Assembly (NCBI GenBank): GCA_902582235.1
Contig: CACHQX010000001.1
Span: 190,760 to 254,759, forward strand
Direction of reading: 5' to 3'
From: an uncultured Pelagibacteraceae bacterium
GTDB taxonomy: Bacteria; Pseudomonadota; Alphaproteobacteria; Pelagibacterales; Pelagibacteraceae
DNA length: 64,000 nt
Of the stretch, positions 56,343 through 64,000 are shown in pieces. The stretch's first letter is position 1; every line of letters begins with the position of its first letter. The translations under genes were made by a program, and so were the position numbers. The notes under the pieces are model-generated. The model did no database searches. It saw nothing but the letters and a program-made list of their open reading frames with translations, and was not told the origin of the DNA.

Positions 56343-57215
56343 CTGACTCTAGAAAATAGAAAAAAGTGTCCAAGCTGCGGCGAAAAGAATTTTAATGAAA
56401 TTTATTCCTTGCCTTATAGCTCGGAAAAAATGCAAAATTTTTTAACTTCTTATTATAAAGAAAGAATCAATATTAAAAAATTAGAGAAATTTAAGTTTGT
56501 TTTATTAGAATGCAATATCTGTAAAACAATCTTTCAAGAACAAATACCAGATAGTAATTTCTCCTTTGAGTTATATGAGGAAATAATTGATAAAGATGAA
56601 AGTTTGGCGAAAAAAGAAGATTTTGAAAAGAAAAATATAATTAAATTAGATTATGAAATAGGACTGATAAAAGGACTTTTTAAAAAAAATAATGAGGAAA
56701 TAAAAATAATGGAATTTGGCGCTGGGTGGGGTTTCTGGTTAAACTATTTAAAAAAGAATAATTTTAATGTATCTGCTTTTGAAATTTCGAAGTCAAGAAT
56801 AGATTTTATGAAGAATAAAGAAATTAATGTAATATCAGATCTTCTGTCAGTTAAAGAGAACTTTGATTTTATATTTTCAGAACAAACTTTTGAACACATT
56901 TCAAATCCAAGAGATACATTATTTAATTTGTCCAAGATATTGAAATATGACGGTTACATTTTCTTAAGATTTCCTAGTAGTTTCCTTTTCAATTTAAAAT
57001 TAAATAAAAGTTATAAACCAAAAAATGATTGTGTACATCCTCTAGAGCATATAAATTTATTTAGAAAAAAAAGTTTTGAAGCTATGACGAGTAATTCTAA
57101 TTTACAAATAATTAATTTTAGATCTCGATACAATTTTAGTATAATTAATGCTTTAAAAGATATAAAAAATTTTTTTTATTTTGACTCCATTCTTATAAAA
57201 AAAACAAACAAATAA
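56343..57215 (+). CDS. Zinc-ribbon class I methyltransferase with probable CTG start
   Basis: The track start (TTG at 56409) cuts off a conserved-looking zinc-binding N-terminus. The frame stays open upstream to a TAG at 56331 and encodes KKCPSCGEKNFNEIYSLP, whose CPSC pairs with a later CNIC (about residues 59-62) to give a four-Cys site. The only reasonable initiator is CTG at 56343, 6 nt after AGGAG, giving about 290 aa. The core has IMEFGAGWGFWLNYLKKN (motif I), FEISKSRI and FDFIFSEQTFEHISNPRDTLFNLSKILKYDGY. This layout resembles Methyltransf_13-type sugar C-methyltransferases; the substrate is unknown. Confidence 0.78.
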   Translation: MTLENRKKCPSCGEKNFNEIYSLPYSSEKMQNFLTSYYKERINIKKLEKFKFVLLECNICKTIFQEQIPDSNFSFELYEEIIDKDESLAKKEDFEKKNIIKLDYEIGLIKGLFKKNNEEIKIMEFGAGWGFWLNYLKKNNFNVSAFEISKSRIDFMKNKEINVISDLLSVKENFDFIFSEQTFEHISNPRDTLFNLSKILKYDGYIFLRFPSSFLFNLKLNKSYKPKNDCVHPLEHINLFRKKSFEAMTSNSNLQIINFRSRYNFSIINALKDIKNFFYFDSILIKKTNK

Positions 57216-57310
57216 CTATGAGAAAAAAGTTATTAGTTTCCTTCCTCTCATGAGTTTGTAGTATTGAATAAAATTTTTAGAAATATAAAAAAATTAATAA
57301 ATATTTTTTT

Positions 57311-58462
57311 TTAATTAATATTTAATATCTTATCAAGTGCTAAATAGTGTCTAAACATTGTATATTTTTGTGCATTTCTCTTTAAAATAACTTTATCGGA
57401 AAAAACCTTTTTTTCACTTAAACTACAATAGTTTTTTAAACTATTTGAGAGACTCTTTTTATGATTATTTTTGAATAATAAACCATTTTTTCCATCGTTT
57501 AAAAATTCTTTAGGTCCATTTGGACAGTCACTTGAAATTACATAAGCATTACTCATTGCCGCTTCAACAATAACAAAACCTACTTCTTCCCATAATGAAC
57601 TTAATACAAAAATTTCACAATTTTTCATGTAATTTACAATATCCCTTTTAAAACCGAGTAAAAAAATTTTTTCTTTCAATTTTTTTTTATCAATTAACTT
57701 AACGAGTTTTCTCTTCTCCTCACCCTCTCCCAATATGATTAAAATAAAATCGTTATTTTCTTTTAAAAATTCTGAAAATTCTTCAATTAAATAAGAAAAA
57801 TTTTTTTGTTTTGTTAATCTGCCAGCTGATAAAATTATTCTTTTGTTATTTATTGCTATTAGATCGGCAGGAATTCTATTATTTTTTTCAAAATTTTTAA
57901 TTTTTATTATTGCATCTGGTAAATAATACAAATTTTTTTGACTGAATATTCTTTGATTTTCGAGTTTCTTTTTAAGATCTAAAGTTGGGCACGTTATTAT
58001 CTTAATTTCATTTGAAATAAATTTCCAAAAAATTCTTCTAACTATATTCAACCTTGGGTATCCGGAAATTCTTAAAATAAATTCAGTTTTAAAATTAAAT
58101 AGTTTTAAAAGTAATAATGGAAGTGAGGTTATTAAATGTAATATAATTTTGTTGGGCTTTTGTTTTTTCAACATAAAAATAAGTGGGAAAAATGACAAGA
58201 TGAATATTAAGATATAAGAAATTCTACTACCAAGGAACCCTTTTTTAGGTAGAATTTTGAAATATTTAAAGTTTAAATCAATTAAATTAATTGAGTTTTC
58301 ATCAATGGTTTCTCTATATTCATCCCATTCACCACAGACATTTATAATTGATACATTATAATCTTTATTAAATTGTTTCAACGAAGTTGCCGAATTTATT
58401 GTCGATTTAATAGTTCCCACTGGATTAAGGCATGGAGACCAGTAAAAAATATTTTTTTTCAT
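57311..58462 (-). CDS. Family 4 glycosyltransferase (GT-B)
   Basis: This retaining glycosyltransferase uses a nucleotide sugar. The 383-aa product has a divergent N-terminal acceptor domain (FYWSPCLNPVGTIKSTINSATSL) and a typical Glycos_transf_1 C-terminal domain (about residues 200-370): RIILSAGRLTKQKNFSYLIEEFSEFLK, FILIILGEGEEKRKLVKLI, LGFKRDIVNYMKNCEIFVLSSLWEEVGFVIVEAAMSNAYVISSDCPNGPKEFL. The E(x7)E nucleotide-sugar motif appears as EEVGFVIVEA. It follows the convergent methyltransferase after 95 bp with no other gene. Sugar and linkage are unknown. Confidence 0.9.
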   Translation of the reverse strand: MKKNIFYWSPCLNPVGTIKSTINSATSLKQFNKDYNVSIINVCGEWDEYRETIDENSINLIDLNFKYFKILPKKGFLGSRISYILIFILSFFPLIFMLKKQKPNKIILHLITSLPLLLLKLFNFKTEFILRISGYPRLNIVRRIFWKFISNEIKIITCPTLDLKKKLENQRIFSQKNLYYLPDAIIKIKNFEKNNRIPADLIAINNKRIILSAGRLTKQKNFSYLIEEFSEFLKENNDFILIILGEGEEKRKLVKLIDKKKLKEKIFLLGFKRDIVNYMKNCEIFVLSSLWEEVGFVIVEAAMSNAYVISSDCPNGPKEFLNDGKNGLLFKNNHKKSLSNSLKNYCSLSEKKVFSDKVILKRNAQKYTMFRHYLALDKILNIN

Positions 58463-58501
58463 AATTATATGTTCCTTAATAAATCATACGGATTTAGGTA
58501 A

Positions 58502-59179
58502 TTATTTTTTTACTATAAAATTAAAGCCACTACATTGTTCAATGTTTTTAGTGTCACTCGTAAATTTATCTAATAGAATGTTAATGCCTGTTTTTTCAAT
58601 GTGTCTTTTCCACCTTGGCTGAAATAATATATTTAATGGTGTTGATATTCTGCCCCTAATAGGAAAAATTTCCAAATTTTTAAAATCTTTGAATAAGTAT
58701 GACAAAGCATCTTTTGAGAATCTGAAGTAATCCTGAAATTTTAGATCAGTAGGAGCATGATAATAAAATAGGTAAGGAACATAACCATACAAAACACCGT
58801 TATCTTTGAGCATCATCCTAATATTTCTTACAGCTTGAAAGGGATCATAGACATGTTCTAATACAGCAATACAAATTATTTTATCAAATTTTTTTATTAG
58901 TGTTTCATCCAGCTCACTGCATATATCATAGACTATATCTGGATAATCCCCAAAATCATTTACATCAACAGTCAATATTTTTTTTGCTTTAATTTTTGTA
59001 AATTTATCACGCATTCCTTTTCCAATATCTAAGATATCATCATTAATTTTAATATCTTCAATTATTCTGTTTCTAAAATCTTTTTGATTCTTGATGTAAT
59101 AGTTATTAATTTTTGTTCTTTTTATTAAATCAATTAATTTTGAGTTAGTTTTTTCTGGTTGACCAATTATCTTTTTCAT
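58502..59179 (-). CDS. Class I SAM-dependent methyltransferase (Methyltransf_11-like)
   Basis: This 225-aa protein has a compact methyltransferase domain. Motif I is degenerate (DDILDIGKGMRDKFTKIK, about residues 48-65), followed by ILTVDVNDFGDYPDIVYDIC, then FDKIICIAVLEHVYDPFQAVRNIRMMLKDNGVLYGYVPY, the LEH(V/I)xDP pattern of Methyltransf_11 proteins in glycan clusters. Motif I lacks the usual GxGxG (it reads GKGMR), so SAM binding may be altered. It lies between two GT4 glycosyltransferases on the same strand, 18 and 39 bp from each. Confidence 0.8.
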   Translation of the reverse strand: MKKIIGQPEKTNSKLIDLIKRTKINNYYIKNQKDFRNRIIEDIKINDDILDIGKGMRDKFTKIKAKKILTVDVNDFGDYPDIVYDICSELDETLIKKFDKIICIAVLEHVYDPFQAVRNIRMMLKDNGVLYGYVPYLFYYHAPTDLKFQDYFRFSKDALSYLFKDFKNLEIFPIRGRISTPLNILFQPRWKRHIEKTGINILLDKFTSDTKNIEQCSGFNFIVKK

Positions 59180-59197
59180 ATTGTTCCAATTAATTTG

Positions 59198-60298
59198 CTA
59201 GTTTTCTAAAATTTTTTTTACTCTCCACAGCATATTTTCTTTTTTTGCAAACATAAAGGCGTTATACCTTATTTGATTATATCTTTGAAAGTTTTTTGAA
59301 ACATATTTTATTATTTTAAGCCAACTATTAGAATTATTAAAATTTTTAACAAGGATAGAGTTAAAGTTATTTTTTAATACTTCTCTTAATACTGGTAAAT
59401 CTGAACATATAATAAGTTTGCCGTTTATCATATAATCAAAAACTTTTAATGGGGAGGTATATTTAGAAATGTCTCCAACATCACCCGAAACAGTAATTCT
59501 TTTTGTATATGGTAAAATACAAACATCAATTTTTTTAATCTTATTAGATATTTCTTTAAATGGAACGTGGCTATTGATAATGAGATTTTTACCAAAAAAG
59601 GATGATTTTATTTTTTTAACCTCTTTCTTTGTTCCCCCATAGACAATATAGTCATTTTCTTTATTTAGTTTACAAAGTTTCAAAATCATTTCTATTCCTC
59701 TTGATTTATAAATTGAACCAAAATATCCTATTTTAATATTTTTATTATGATTGAATTTAAAACGCGGTTTTAAAGATGTCCCATTATGTAAGACTTGTAT
59801 TTTTTTTTCATTTACATCCCAGTTATCCATAAAATATTTTTTTAAAGTTTCTGTGGTGACTGTAATTTTGATTATTTTTTTAAAATTTAGAAAATTTAAT
59901 TTCCTTTGTAAAATTTTGATGAACCTACCTTCAATTTCAAGTGTATCATGAATTTCAAGTATCACTTTTTTTTTAAATATACTTAATACGAATGCTGCAA
60001 AATAATTTCTTGTAATGAATAAATCTGGATTAAAATTAAAACTTTTAAAAATTGCTATTAAAGAAAATAAATAATACCTTATGCCTGTTGGAAATTTTTC
60101 GAACAATTTAAGTCTTAATATTTTAAATTTCTTATCTATATTGTAAAAATTAAAATAATTTTGACCAGTGCCAGTATTTGGTAATATTAAAGTTACTTTA
60201 TGGTTGAGAATAGAAAGAGCTTCGCATAATTTGGAAACTTGAAGACTGCTGGCATTTTTTGATGGTGCTGCTGAGTTAGATATAATAACAATATTCAT
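59198..60298 (-). CDS. Family 4 glycosyltransferase (GT-B)
   Basis: This is a second GT4-type enzyme. The 366-aa product starts NIVIISNSAAPSKNASSLQVSKLCEALSILNHKVTLILP, the N-terminal GT-B domain with a flexible loop. It continues with KVILEIHDTLE, then a C-terminal domain with IKIGYFGSIYKSRGIEMILKLCKL, IDVCILPYTKRITVSGDVGDISKYTSPLKVFDYMINGKLIICSDLPVLREVL. The SPLKVFDYM segment takes the place of the E(x7)E donor motif, as in several related families. It is the first gene of a three-gene unit with the methyltransferase and the other GT4. Its specificity is unknown. Confidence 0.88.
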   Translation of the reverse strand: MNIVIISNSAAPSKNASSLQVSKLCEALSILNHKVTLILPNTGTGQNYFNFYNIDKKFKILRLKLFEKFPTGIRYYLFSLIAIFKSFNFNPDLFITRNYFAAFVLSIFKKKVILEIHDTLEIEGRFIKILQRKLNFLNFKKIIKITVTTETLKKYFMDNWDVNEKKIQVLHNGTSLKPRFKFNHNKNIKIGYFGSIYKSRGIEMILKLCKLNKENDYIVYGGTKKEVKKIKSSFFGKNLIINSHVPFKEISNKIKKIDVCILPYTKRITVSGDVGDISKYTSPLKVFDYMINGKLIICSDLPVLREVLKNNFNSILVKNFNNSNSWLKIIKYVSKNFQRYNQIRYNAFMFAKKENMLWRVKKILEN

Positions 60299-60379
60299 TC
60301 AAAGCTGTTATTTAACAATATTTAATTATATATATAATCATTAAGTATTTGTAAGGTAATTATATAATTTGTTAAAATT

Positions 60380-61258
60380 ATGTTATTAAAAAAAATAAAA
60401 AATATCGTTATTACCATAGACAACAAGTTCTTAAAATCCTTAATAATTGATACATATTTAAAATTAAAATATTTTTTTAAAATAAAAAGAGCTTACGCTT
60501 CTATTGGAAAAATTAATATTGAAAAAAAAAGAAAACATACCTTGAATAAAGAATTATTAATATCTCTTACATCTTACTCAAAAAGATTTAGAACATTGCC
60601 TTTGGTTTTGTATTCACTCCGAAATCAATCTATTTTGCCTGATAAGATTGAAGTTTGGATAGAAGAAAATGACAAATCTTTACTACCAGACAAAATATAT
60701 AATTTAAAAGATGTGAAGATTAAAATTTGTGAGAACGGTCTTTATTCATACAAAAAAATTATTCCCTCTTTAAGAGAAGATGACAACAGATTTATAGCTA
60801 CCTTTGATGATGATATAATATATCCAGAAAATTCATTGGAAGCTTTAATTTTAAAATCCAAAAAATATCCTAATGATATAATCGCTAACAGAATTCACGA
60901 GATAAAATTGAAAAATTCCTTACCAGACTCATACGATAAGTGGGAAAAAAATTTCTTAGGTGAAAATGATTTAAGTTTTTTTACAAGCGGGGGCGGAACT
61001 CTCTTTCCACCAAAATGTTTTTACAAAGACATTTTTAATAAAAAAAGTTTTATGGAACTTTGTCCATCTGCTGATGATATCTGGTTAAATTGGATGGCGA
61101 AATTGAATGATAAAAAAATAAGACACTCAGGAATAGAAACGAAATATACTTTAATAAAAGTGATAAAATCTGGCCTATGGAAAAAAAATGTAAAACAAAA
61201 CTTTAATGATGTTCAAATAAAAAGAATTATTGAAAAATATGGTTTCCCGTATAAATAA
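60380..61258 (+). CDS. GT-A type glycosyltransferase of a surface-glycan locus
   Basis: This 292-aa protein starts its conserved region ELLISLTSYSKRFRTLPLVLYSLRNQSILPDKIEVWI (about residues 52-88). It has the metal-binding DxD as FIATFDDDIIYPENSLEALI (about residues 137-156) and CPSADDIWLNWMAKL near the end, where a catalytic acid is expected. The pattern fits bacterial GT-A glycosyltransferases of polysaccharide clusters, but not a family I can name. It stands alone on the plus strand between two minus-strand units and is convergent with the cytidylyltransferase gene, 15 bp apart. Confidence 0.78.
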   Translation: MLLKKIKNIVITIDNKFLKSLIIDTYLKLKYFFKIKRAYASIGKINIEKKRKHTLNKELLISLTSYSKRFRTLPLVLYSLRNQSILPDKIEVWIEENDKSLLPDKIYNLKDVKIKICENGLYSYKKIIPSLREDDNRFIATFDDDIIYPENSLEALILKSKKYPNDIIANRIHEIKLKNSLPDSYDKWEKNFLGENDLSFFTSGGGTLFPPKCFYKDIFNKKSFMELCPSADDIWLNWMAKLNDKKIRHSGIETKYTLIKVIKSGLWKKNVKQNFNDVQIKRIIEKYGFPYK

Positions 61259-61273
61259 ATAAACTTACTTCTT

Positions 61274-61993
61274 CTAAATTTTTTGGAAGGTTTTAAAGTC
61301 TTTTGGAGTGTCAAACTCATGCCAATTAAATTTTTCAGAAATAGCATTTATCTCTAAATTATTTTTTATCAATTCCATCAAAAAATTAGTGAAATCAATT
61401 TTTTTGTTATTTTTAAGTATTTTATTAACAAGTCTTTTTTTTAAATATTTAATTGTTTTTTTTGAAAATTTCGTAATACCCAAAAATCTTCCATCAATAT
61501 TTTCCAAACTAAATGTTTTTTTGCCAAGAGAATAAATTTTACCTTTATTGATTTTAAGAACCTCTAAATCATTTAAAAAATTTGATTTTTTTTTCCATTT
61601 TTTTTTCCAATCTGTATCGATAACAGTGGAAATCGAATGTTTACTTTTTATTATTTTACTTAAACATTTTTTTTCAAATAAAATATCTGAATAAATAACT
61701 ATAGTTTCATCTGGTTTTATTTTTTTCAAAACTTGATTAAATGAATAAACCATATTTGTAGAATTAAAATTTTTATTAAAAATATATTTATATTTATCTA
61801 AAGTTTTATTTTTAATAAGTTTAGACTTAAAACCGGTTGCAAAATAAATTTGATAATTTTTGAAACCACAATTACGTAGGATTTTGAGGTTCTTTTCAAT
61901 AAGCATTTCTCCATCATTAAATTTATATAAACATTTTGGATATCCAAGATTTGTTCTTCTACTTTTTCCAGCACATAATAAAATAATCTTCAT
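61274..61993 (-). CDS. NTP-transferase family cytidylyltransferase (Cj1416-like, putative CTP:phosphoglutamine cytidylyltransferase)
   Basis: This 239-aa GT-A-like nucleotidyltransferase has the N-terminal MKIILLCAGKSRRT, the FATGFKSKLI segment, NSTNMVYSFNQVL, the metal-site VIYSDILFEKKCL, and a terminal NWHEFDTPKDF. The family includes LicC and C. jejuni Cj1416, which makes CDP-phosphoglutamine for O-methyl phosphoramidate. I favour that role from context only: it overlaps by 4 bp a class I amidotransferase, which in turn overlaps a glutamine-kinase-like gene, in the Cj1418-Cj1417-Cj1416 order. A phosphocholine or sugar-phosphate substrate is the alternative. The first signature (CAGKSRR) deviates from the usual AAGxGTR. 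Confidence 0.78.
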   Translation of the reverse strand: MKIILLCAGKSRRTNLGYPKCLYKFNDGEMLIEKNLKILRNCGFKNYQIYFATGFKSKLIKNKTLDKYKYIFNKNFNSTNMVYSFNQVLKKIKPDETIVIYSDILFEKKCLSKIIKSKHSISTVIDTDWKKKWKKKSNFLNDLEVLKINKGKIYSLGKKTFSLENIDGRFLGITKFSKKTIKYLKKRLVNKILKNNKKIDFTNFLMELIKNNLEINAISEKFNWHEFDTPKDFKTFQKI

Positions 61994-62595
61994 TTAATTT
62001 TAAGTTTTTTTATAATCAAATTTAGTTGATTATAAGTTTTATTTCTTTCAGGATGCCACATTAATCCAAGAATATTTTTTCTTTTGTGCTTAAATATTTC
62101 AACATTTTTATCTTTATCTAAAGCAATTACATCAAATTTGTTAGACATTTTTTTTAATGGAATGCCAAAATTATGAAAACTATTTACATACATAAATTTT
62201 TTACCAAAAATTTTTTTTTCAAAATAAATTCTATGACTATTCTTCATGTGTCCATAAATTCTATTTTGTTTACCTTTAAAAAATAAATTTATTACTTGCA
62301 TGCCTCTACAAATGCCTAAAATTGGAATATTGTTTTTTAACGCATATTTTATAAGTTTAAACTCAACTTTAAGTCTTATCCTTGAGATTTTATTTTTTGA
62401 ATAGACGTCATTACCTCCGGGCAAAATCACTAATCTTATTTTATTTTTAGAAAAATTTTCTTTGTAGTTAGCTATATTTGGTATTAAAAAAAAGGATATT
62501 TTTTTAAGTTTAAAATAACTTATCCAATAGTGATCTATAAAATCAATATATGTTTTATGATATTTTTTATAATTACTGGAAATAATAACACTCAT
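61990..62595 (-). CDS. Class I glutamine amidotransferase, C26 type (Cj1417-like, putative gamma-glutamyl-CDP-amidate hydrolase)
   Basis: This 201-aa hydrolase has the nucleophile elbow PILGICRGMQVINLFF (Cys about residue 97), the oxyanion-side LVILPGGNDVY, and the His-x-Glu pair as LGLMWHPERN near the C-terminus, a complete Cys-His-Glu triad. It has no fused synthase domain, as in gamma-glutamyl hydrolases of the PuuD group and in C. jejuni Cj1417. That enzyme releases glutamate from gamma-glutamyl-CDP-amidate to give cytidine diphosphoramidate. It shares its first base with the stop of the kinase-like gene and overlaps the cytidylyltransferase, so all three are translationally linked. Confidence 0.82.
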   Translation of the reverse strand: MSVIISSNYKKYHKTYIDFIDHYWISYFKLKKISFFLIPNIANYKENFSKNKIRLVILPGGNDVYSKNKISRIRLKVEFKLIKYALKNNIPILGICRGMQVINLFFKGKQNRIYGHMKNSHRIYFEKKIFGKKFMYVNSFHNFGIPLKKMSNKFDVIALDKDKNVEIFKHKRKNILGLMWHPERNKTYNQLNLIIKKLKIK

Positions 62596-64000
62596 TAATT
62601 TAAAAAAATTCTATTTTCTTTACAATTCAAAATTACTTGATCTCCTAAAATTAGTTTATCAAAACTTTCATCACCGACCCCTATAGCTGCGGGAATATTA
62701 AGTTCAAGACATCTTATTGACATATGTGAGTTTACACCACCATATTTTGTTACTAGTCCCTTTATCTTATAATTGAAAATCCAATCAAATCCTGGATCTG
62801 CATTTTCAATTAAAACTATTTTTCCATTTATTGCATTGGTGTTTTGTTCTTTTCTTAAATTATAAGTTTTAGAAATCACTTTTTTCTCAGTTATGAAGTT
62901 TGGTTTTGAAATCAAAATCGAGGCCACAAAGAAATCAGAGTTGGTTGTAATAAGATAAGGCAATTTGCAAACTGAATTAATAATTCTTTGATTTTGAAAA
63001 ACATCATCATTAAGTTTTTTTTGAGGGTTTTTAATACTTCTTAAAATATTTTGAACATCAAAATTACACAGTTTTTCAACATTTAATGATCTTCTCTGTC
63101 CCCATTTTTCGATTATTTGAAGATAATCACTTAGTGCTCTAGTAAAAATGAATTTTGAATTTTCTCTAAGTTTTAAAGACAAAACAATATAATTATAAAG
63201 TTTAATGGCGTTAAATTTCAAGTCATTTTTTTTCAAAAATTTGTCAATTTTTTTTATCTCAACTGATGATAGCAGATTTTTTGATACATCTTTAAATGAA
63301 AGAATTGAATTCAAACTACTTATATCTCTTTTTTTAATACTTGGGATAGATCGTTTAACTGTGATATCGTAAGTACCTGGTCTTAAATGAAAAAACAAAT
63401 TTTCAAAAGCTATTTTATTTTCAATATTTTTATTTTTATTTTTAGAATGTGATAGATATTGAGAAGTAATAGTATTAAGTGAATTTAAAATTTTATTCAT
63501 CTTAAATGAATTGATATATTTCTTAGATTTTAATGAAATTAAAATCTTTTTTGCTATAAAAGCATTTCTTGCATATTTTGCAAATGGTACGATCCCATTT
63601 TTTTTTATTTTTGTAAGGAAACTATTCATTAAAGAATTAAAGTTTTTTTTGTTTTTTAAAAAAGTTTCAACTAATAAAATTCTTGATGACTCAAGTTTTT
63701 TTAACTTTTTATTATTTTTTTCAAATTCTAACAGAAAGTTCTTTACCTGATTTTCCGTAATTTGTTTGAGACAAAAAAGATATTTTTTTTTTTCAATTTT
63801 ATTCAGAAAATTGTAATTATCTTTTATTTTATCCTTAGTGAAAGCGTCAAAACTTCCATCAGCAATTTCAAATTCAATTTTATCGTGTAAGTAAGGTTTT
63901 GATATTAAAATTTTTGACCAATAATCAACAATCTTTTTTGAAGTTTTTTCAGAAATATTACCCGGTATGAATGAGTAAAAACTTAACCTCGCATCAATAT
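62595..64000 (-). CDS. PEP synthase-like phosphotransferase, C-terminal part (Cj1418-like, putative L-glutamine kinase; partial)
   Basis: The track lists 344 aa from an internal ATG (63629), but the frame continues open to the right edge (IDARLSFYSFIPGN near 63990), so at least 468 aa are visible and the gene is cut at its 5' end. The C-terminus (about the last 75 residues) is the swivelling phosphohistidine domain of PEP synthase and PPDK: IVLIENADPGFDW, then the His site YGGVNSHMSIRCLELNIPAAIG. The helical part before it (ALSDYLQIIEKWGQRRSLN) is as in the family. The ATP-grasp domain should lie beyond the window. C. jejuni Cj1418, an L-glutamine kinase, has this architecture and the same downstream partners. 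Confidence 0.78.
   Translation of the reverse strand, partial: IDARLSFYSFIPGNISEKTSKKIVDYWSKILISKPYLHDKIEFEIADGSFDAFTKDKIKDNYNFLNKIEKKKYLFCLKQITENQVKNFLLEFEKNNKKLKKLESSRILLVETFLKNKKNFNSLMNSFLTKIKKNGIVPFAKYARNAFIAKKILISLKSKKYINSFKMNKILNSLNTITSQYLSHSKNKNKNIENKIAFENLFFHLRPGTYDITVKRSIPSIKKRDISSLNSILSFKDVSKNLLSSVEIKKIDKFLKKNDLKFNAIKLYNYIVLSLKLRENSKFIFTRALSDYLQIIEKWGQRRSLNVEKLCNFDVQNILRSIKNPQKKLNDDVFQNQRIINSVCKLPYLITTNSDFFVASILISKPNFITEKKVISKTYNLRKEQNTNAINGKIVLIENADPGFDWIFNYKIKGLVTKYGGVNSHMSIRCLELNIPAAIGVGDESFDKLILGDQVILNCKENRIFLN

Noticed and set aside
57216-57310. Possible small gene or terminator in the gap between the zinc-ribbon methyltransferase and the GT4 gene
   Set aside because: No ORF of note is present. 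A weak inverted similarity (TATGAGA / TCTCATGA) is present, but without a convincing stem plus T-run.
63512-63629. ATG at 63629 as the start of the PEP synthase-like gene, as in the ORF track
   Set aside because: The frame is open upstream to the window edge with plausible helical coding sequence (SFDAFTKDKIKD, KYLFCLKQITEN), so the gene is cut by the window.

Overview
The window looks like a chromosomal segment of a SAR11-clade alphaproteobacterium (Candidatus Pelagibacter or a close relative). The reasons are very AT-rich DNA, spacers of a few bases and ATGA/TAATG gene overlaps, ThyX in place of ThyA-type neighbours, a circularly permuted two-piece tmRNA gene, and alphaproteobacterial gene neighbourhoods (hflK-hflC-Do protease; dcw cluster followed by lpxC and bamD). 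The placement is inferred from sequence character only; no search was run.

Layout. 1-11.8 kb is core metabolism and envelope proteostasis, nearly all on the minus strand: hflK, hflC, a DUF2065 protein, a Do-type protease, miaA, ilvB, ilvN, ilvC, leuA and the start of mreB, with mrp and thyX convergent beyond. 11.9-23.5 kb is an accessory surface-glycan region split by the tmRNA gene. Its left part has a glycosyltransferase, an SDR epimerase and a DegT-fold enzyme whose PLP lysine is His. Its right part has an AsnB-like amidotransferase, a nucleotidyltransferase, a cytidylyltransferase-PEP mutase fusion and phosphonopyruvate decarboxylase (a phosphonate pathway with nucleotide activation), facing an LpxO-like hydroxylase, a CDP-alcohol phosphatidyltransferase homologue and two methyltransferases. 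23.5-34.5 kb is housekeeping (MazG-like, fumC, AsmA-like, uvrD, M24 aminopeptidase, ligA, bamD, lpxC).

34.5-51.4 kb is the division and cell-wall (dcw) cluster, minus strand, transcribed mraZ-ftsZ-rsmH-ftsL-ftsI-murEF-mraY-murD-ftsW-murG-murC-murB-ddl-ftsQ-'mini-ftsA'-lpxC-bamD-ligA. It is rearranged: ftsZ sits directly after mraZ, murE and murF are one gene, and the ftsA position holds a 234-aa protein that keeps only the FtsA SHS2-like region and the C-terminal amphipathic helix. A three-repeat TGGG array at 10-bp period lies in front of mraZ. rnpB, an amidase, mlaA, mlaC and two tRNAs follow. The tRNA-Val(GAC) has an abnormal T-loop and D-loop.

54.2-64 kb is a second surface-polysaccharide region (O-antigen ligase/polymerase-like protein, glycosyltransferases, methyltransferases). 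It ends at the right edge in a three-gene set resembling the Campylobacter jejuni Cj1418-Cj1417-Cj1416 set that makes CDP-activated phosphoramidate. The window therefore appears to encode two separate nucleotide-activated phosphorus decorations for the cell surface, a C-P (phosphonate) one and a P-N (phosphoramidate) one.
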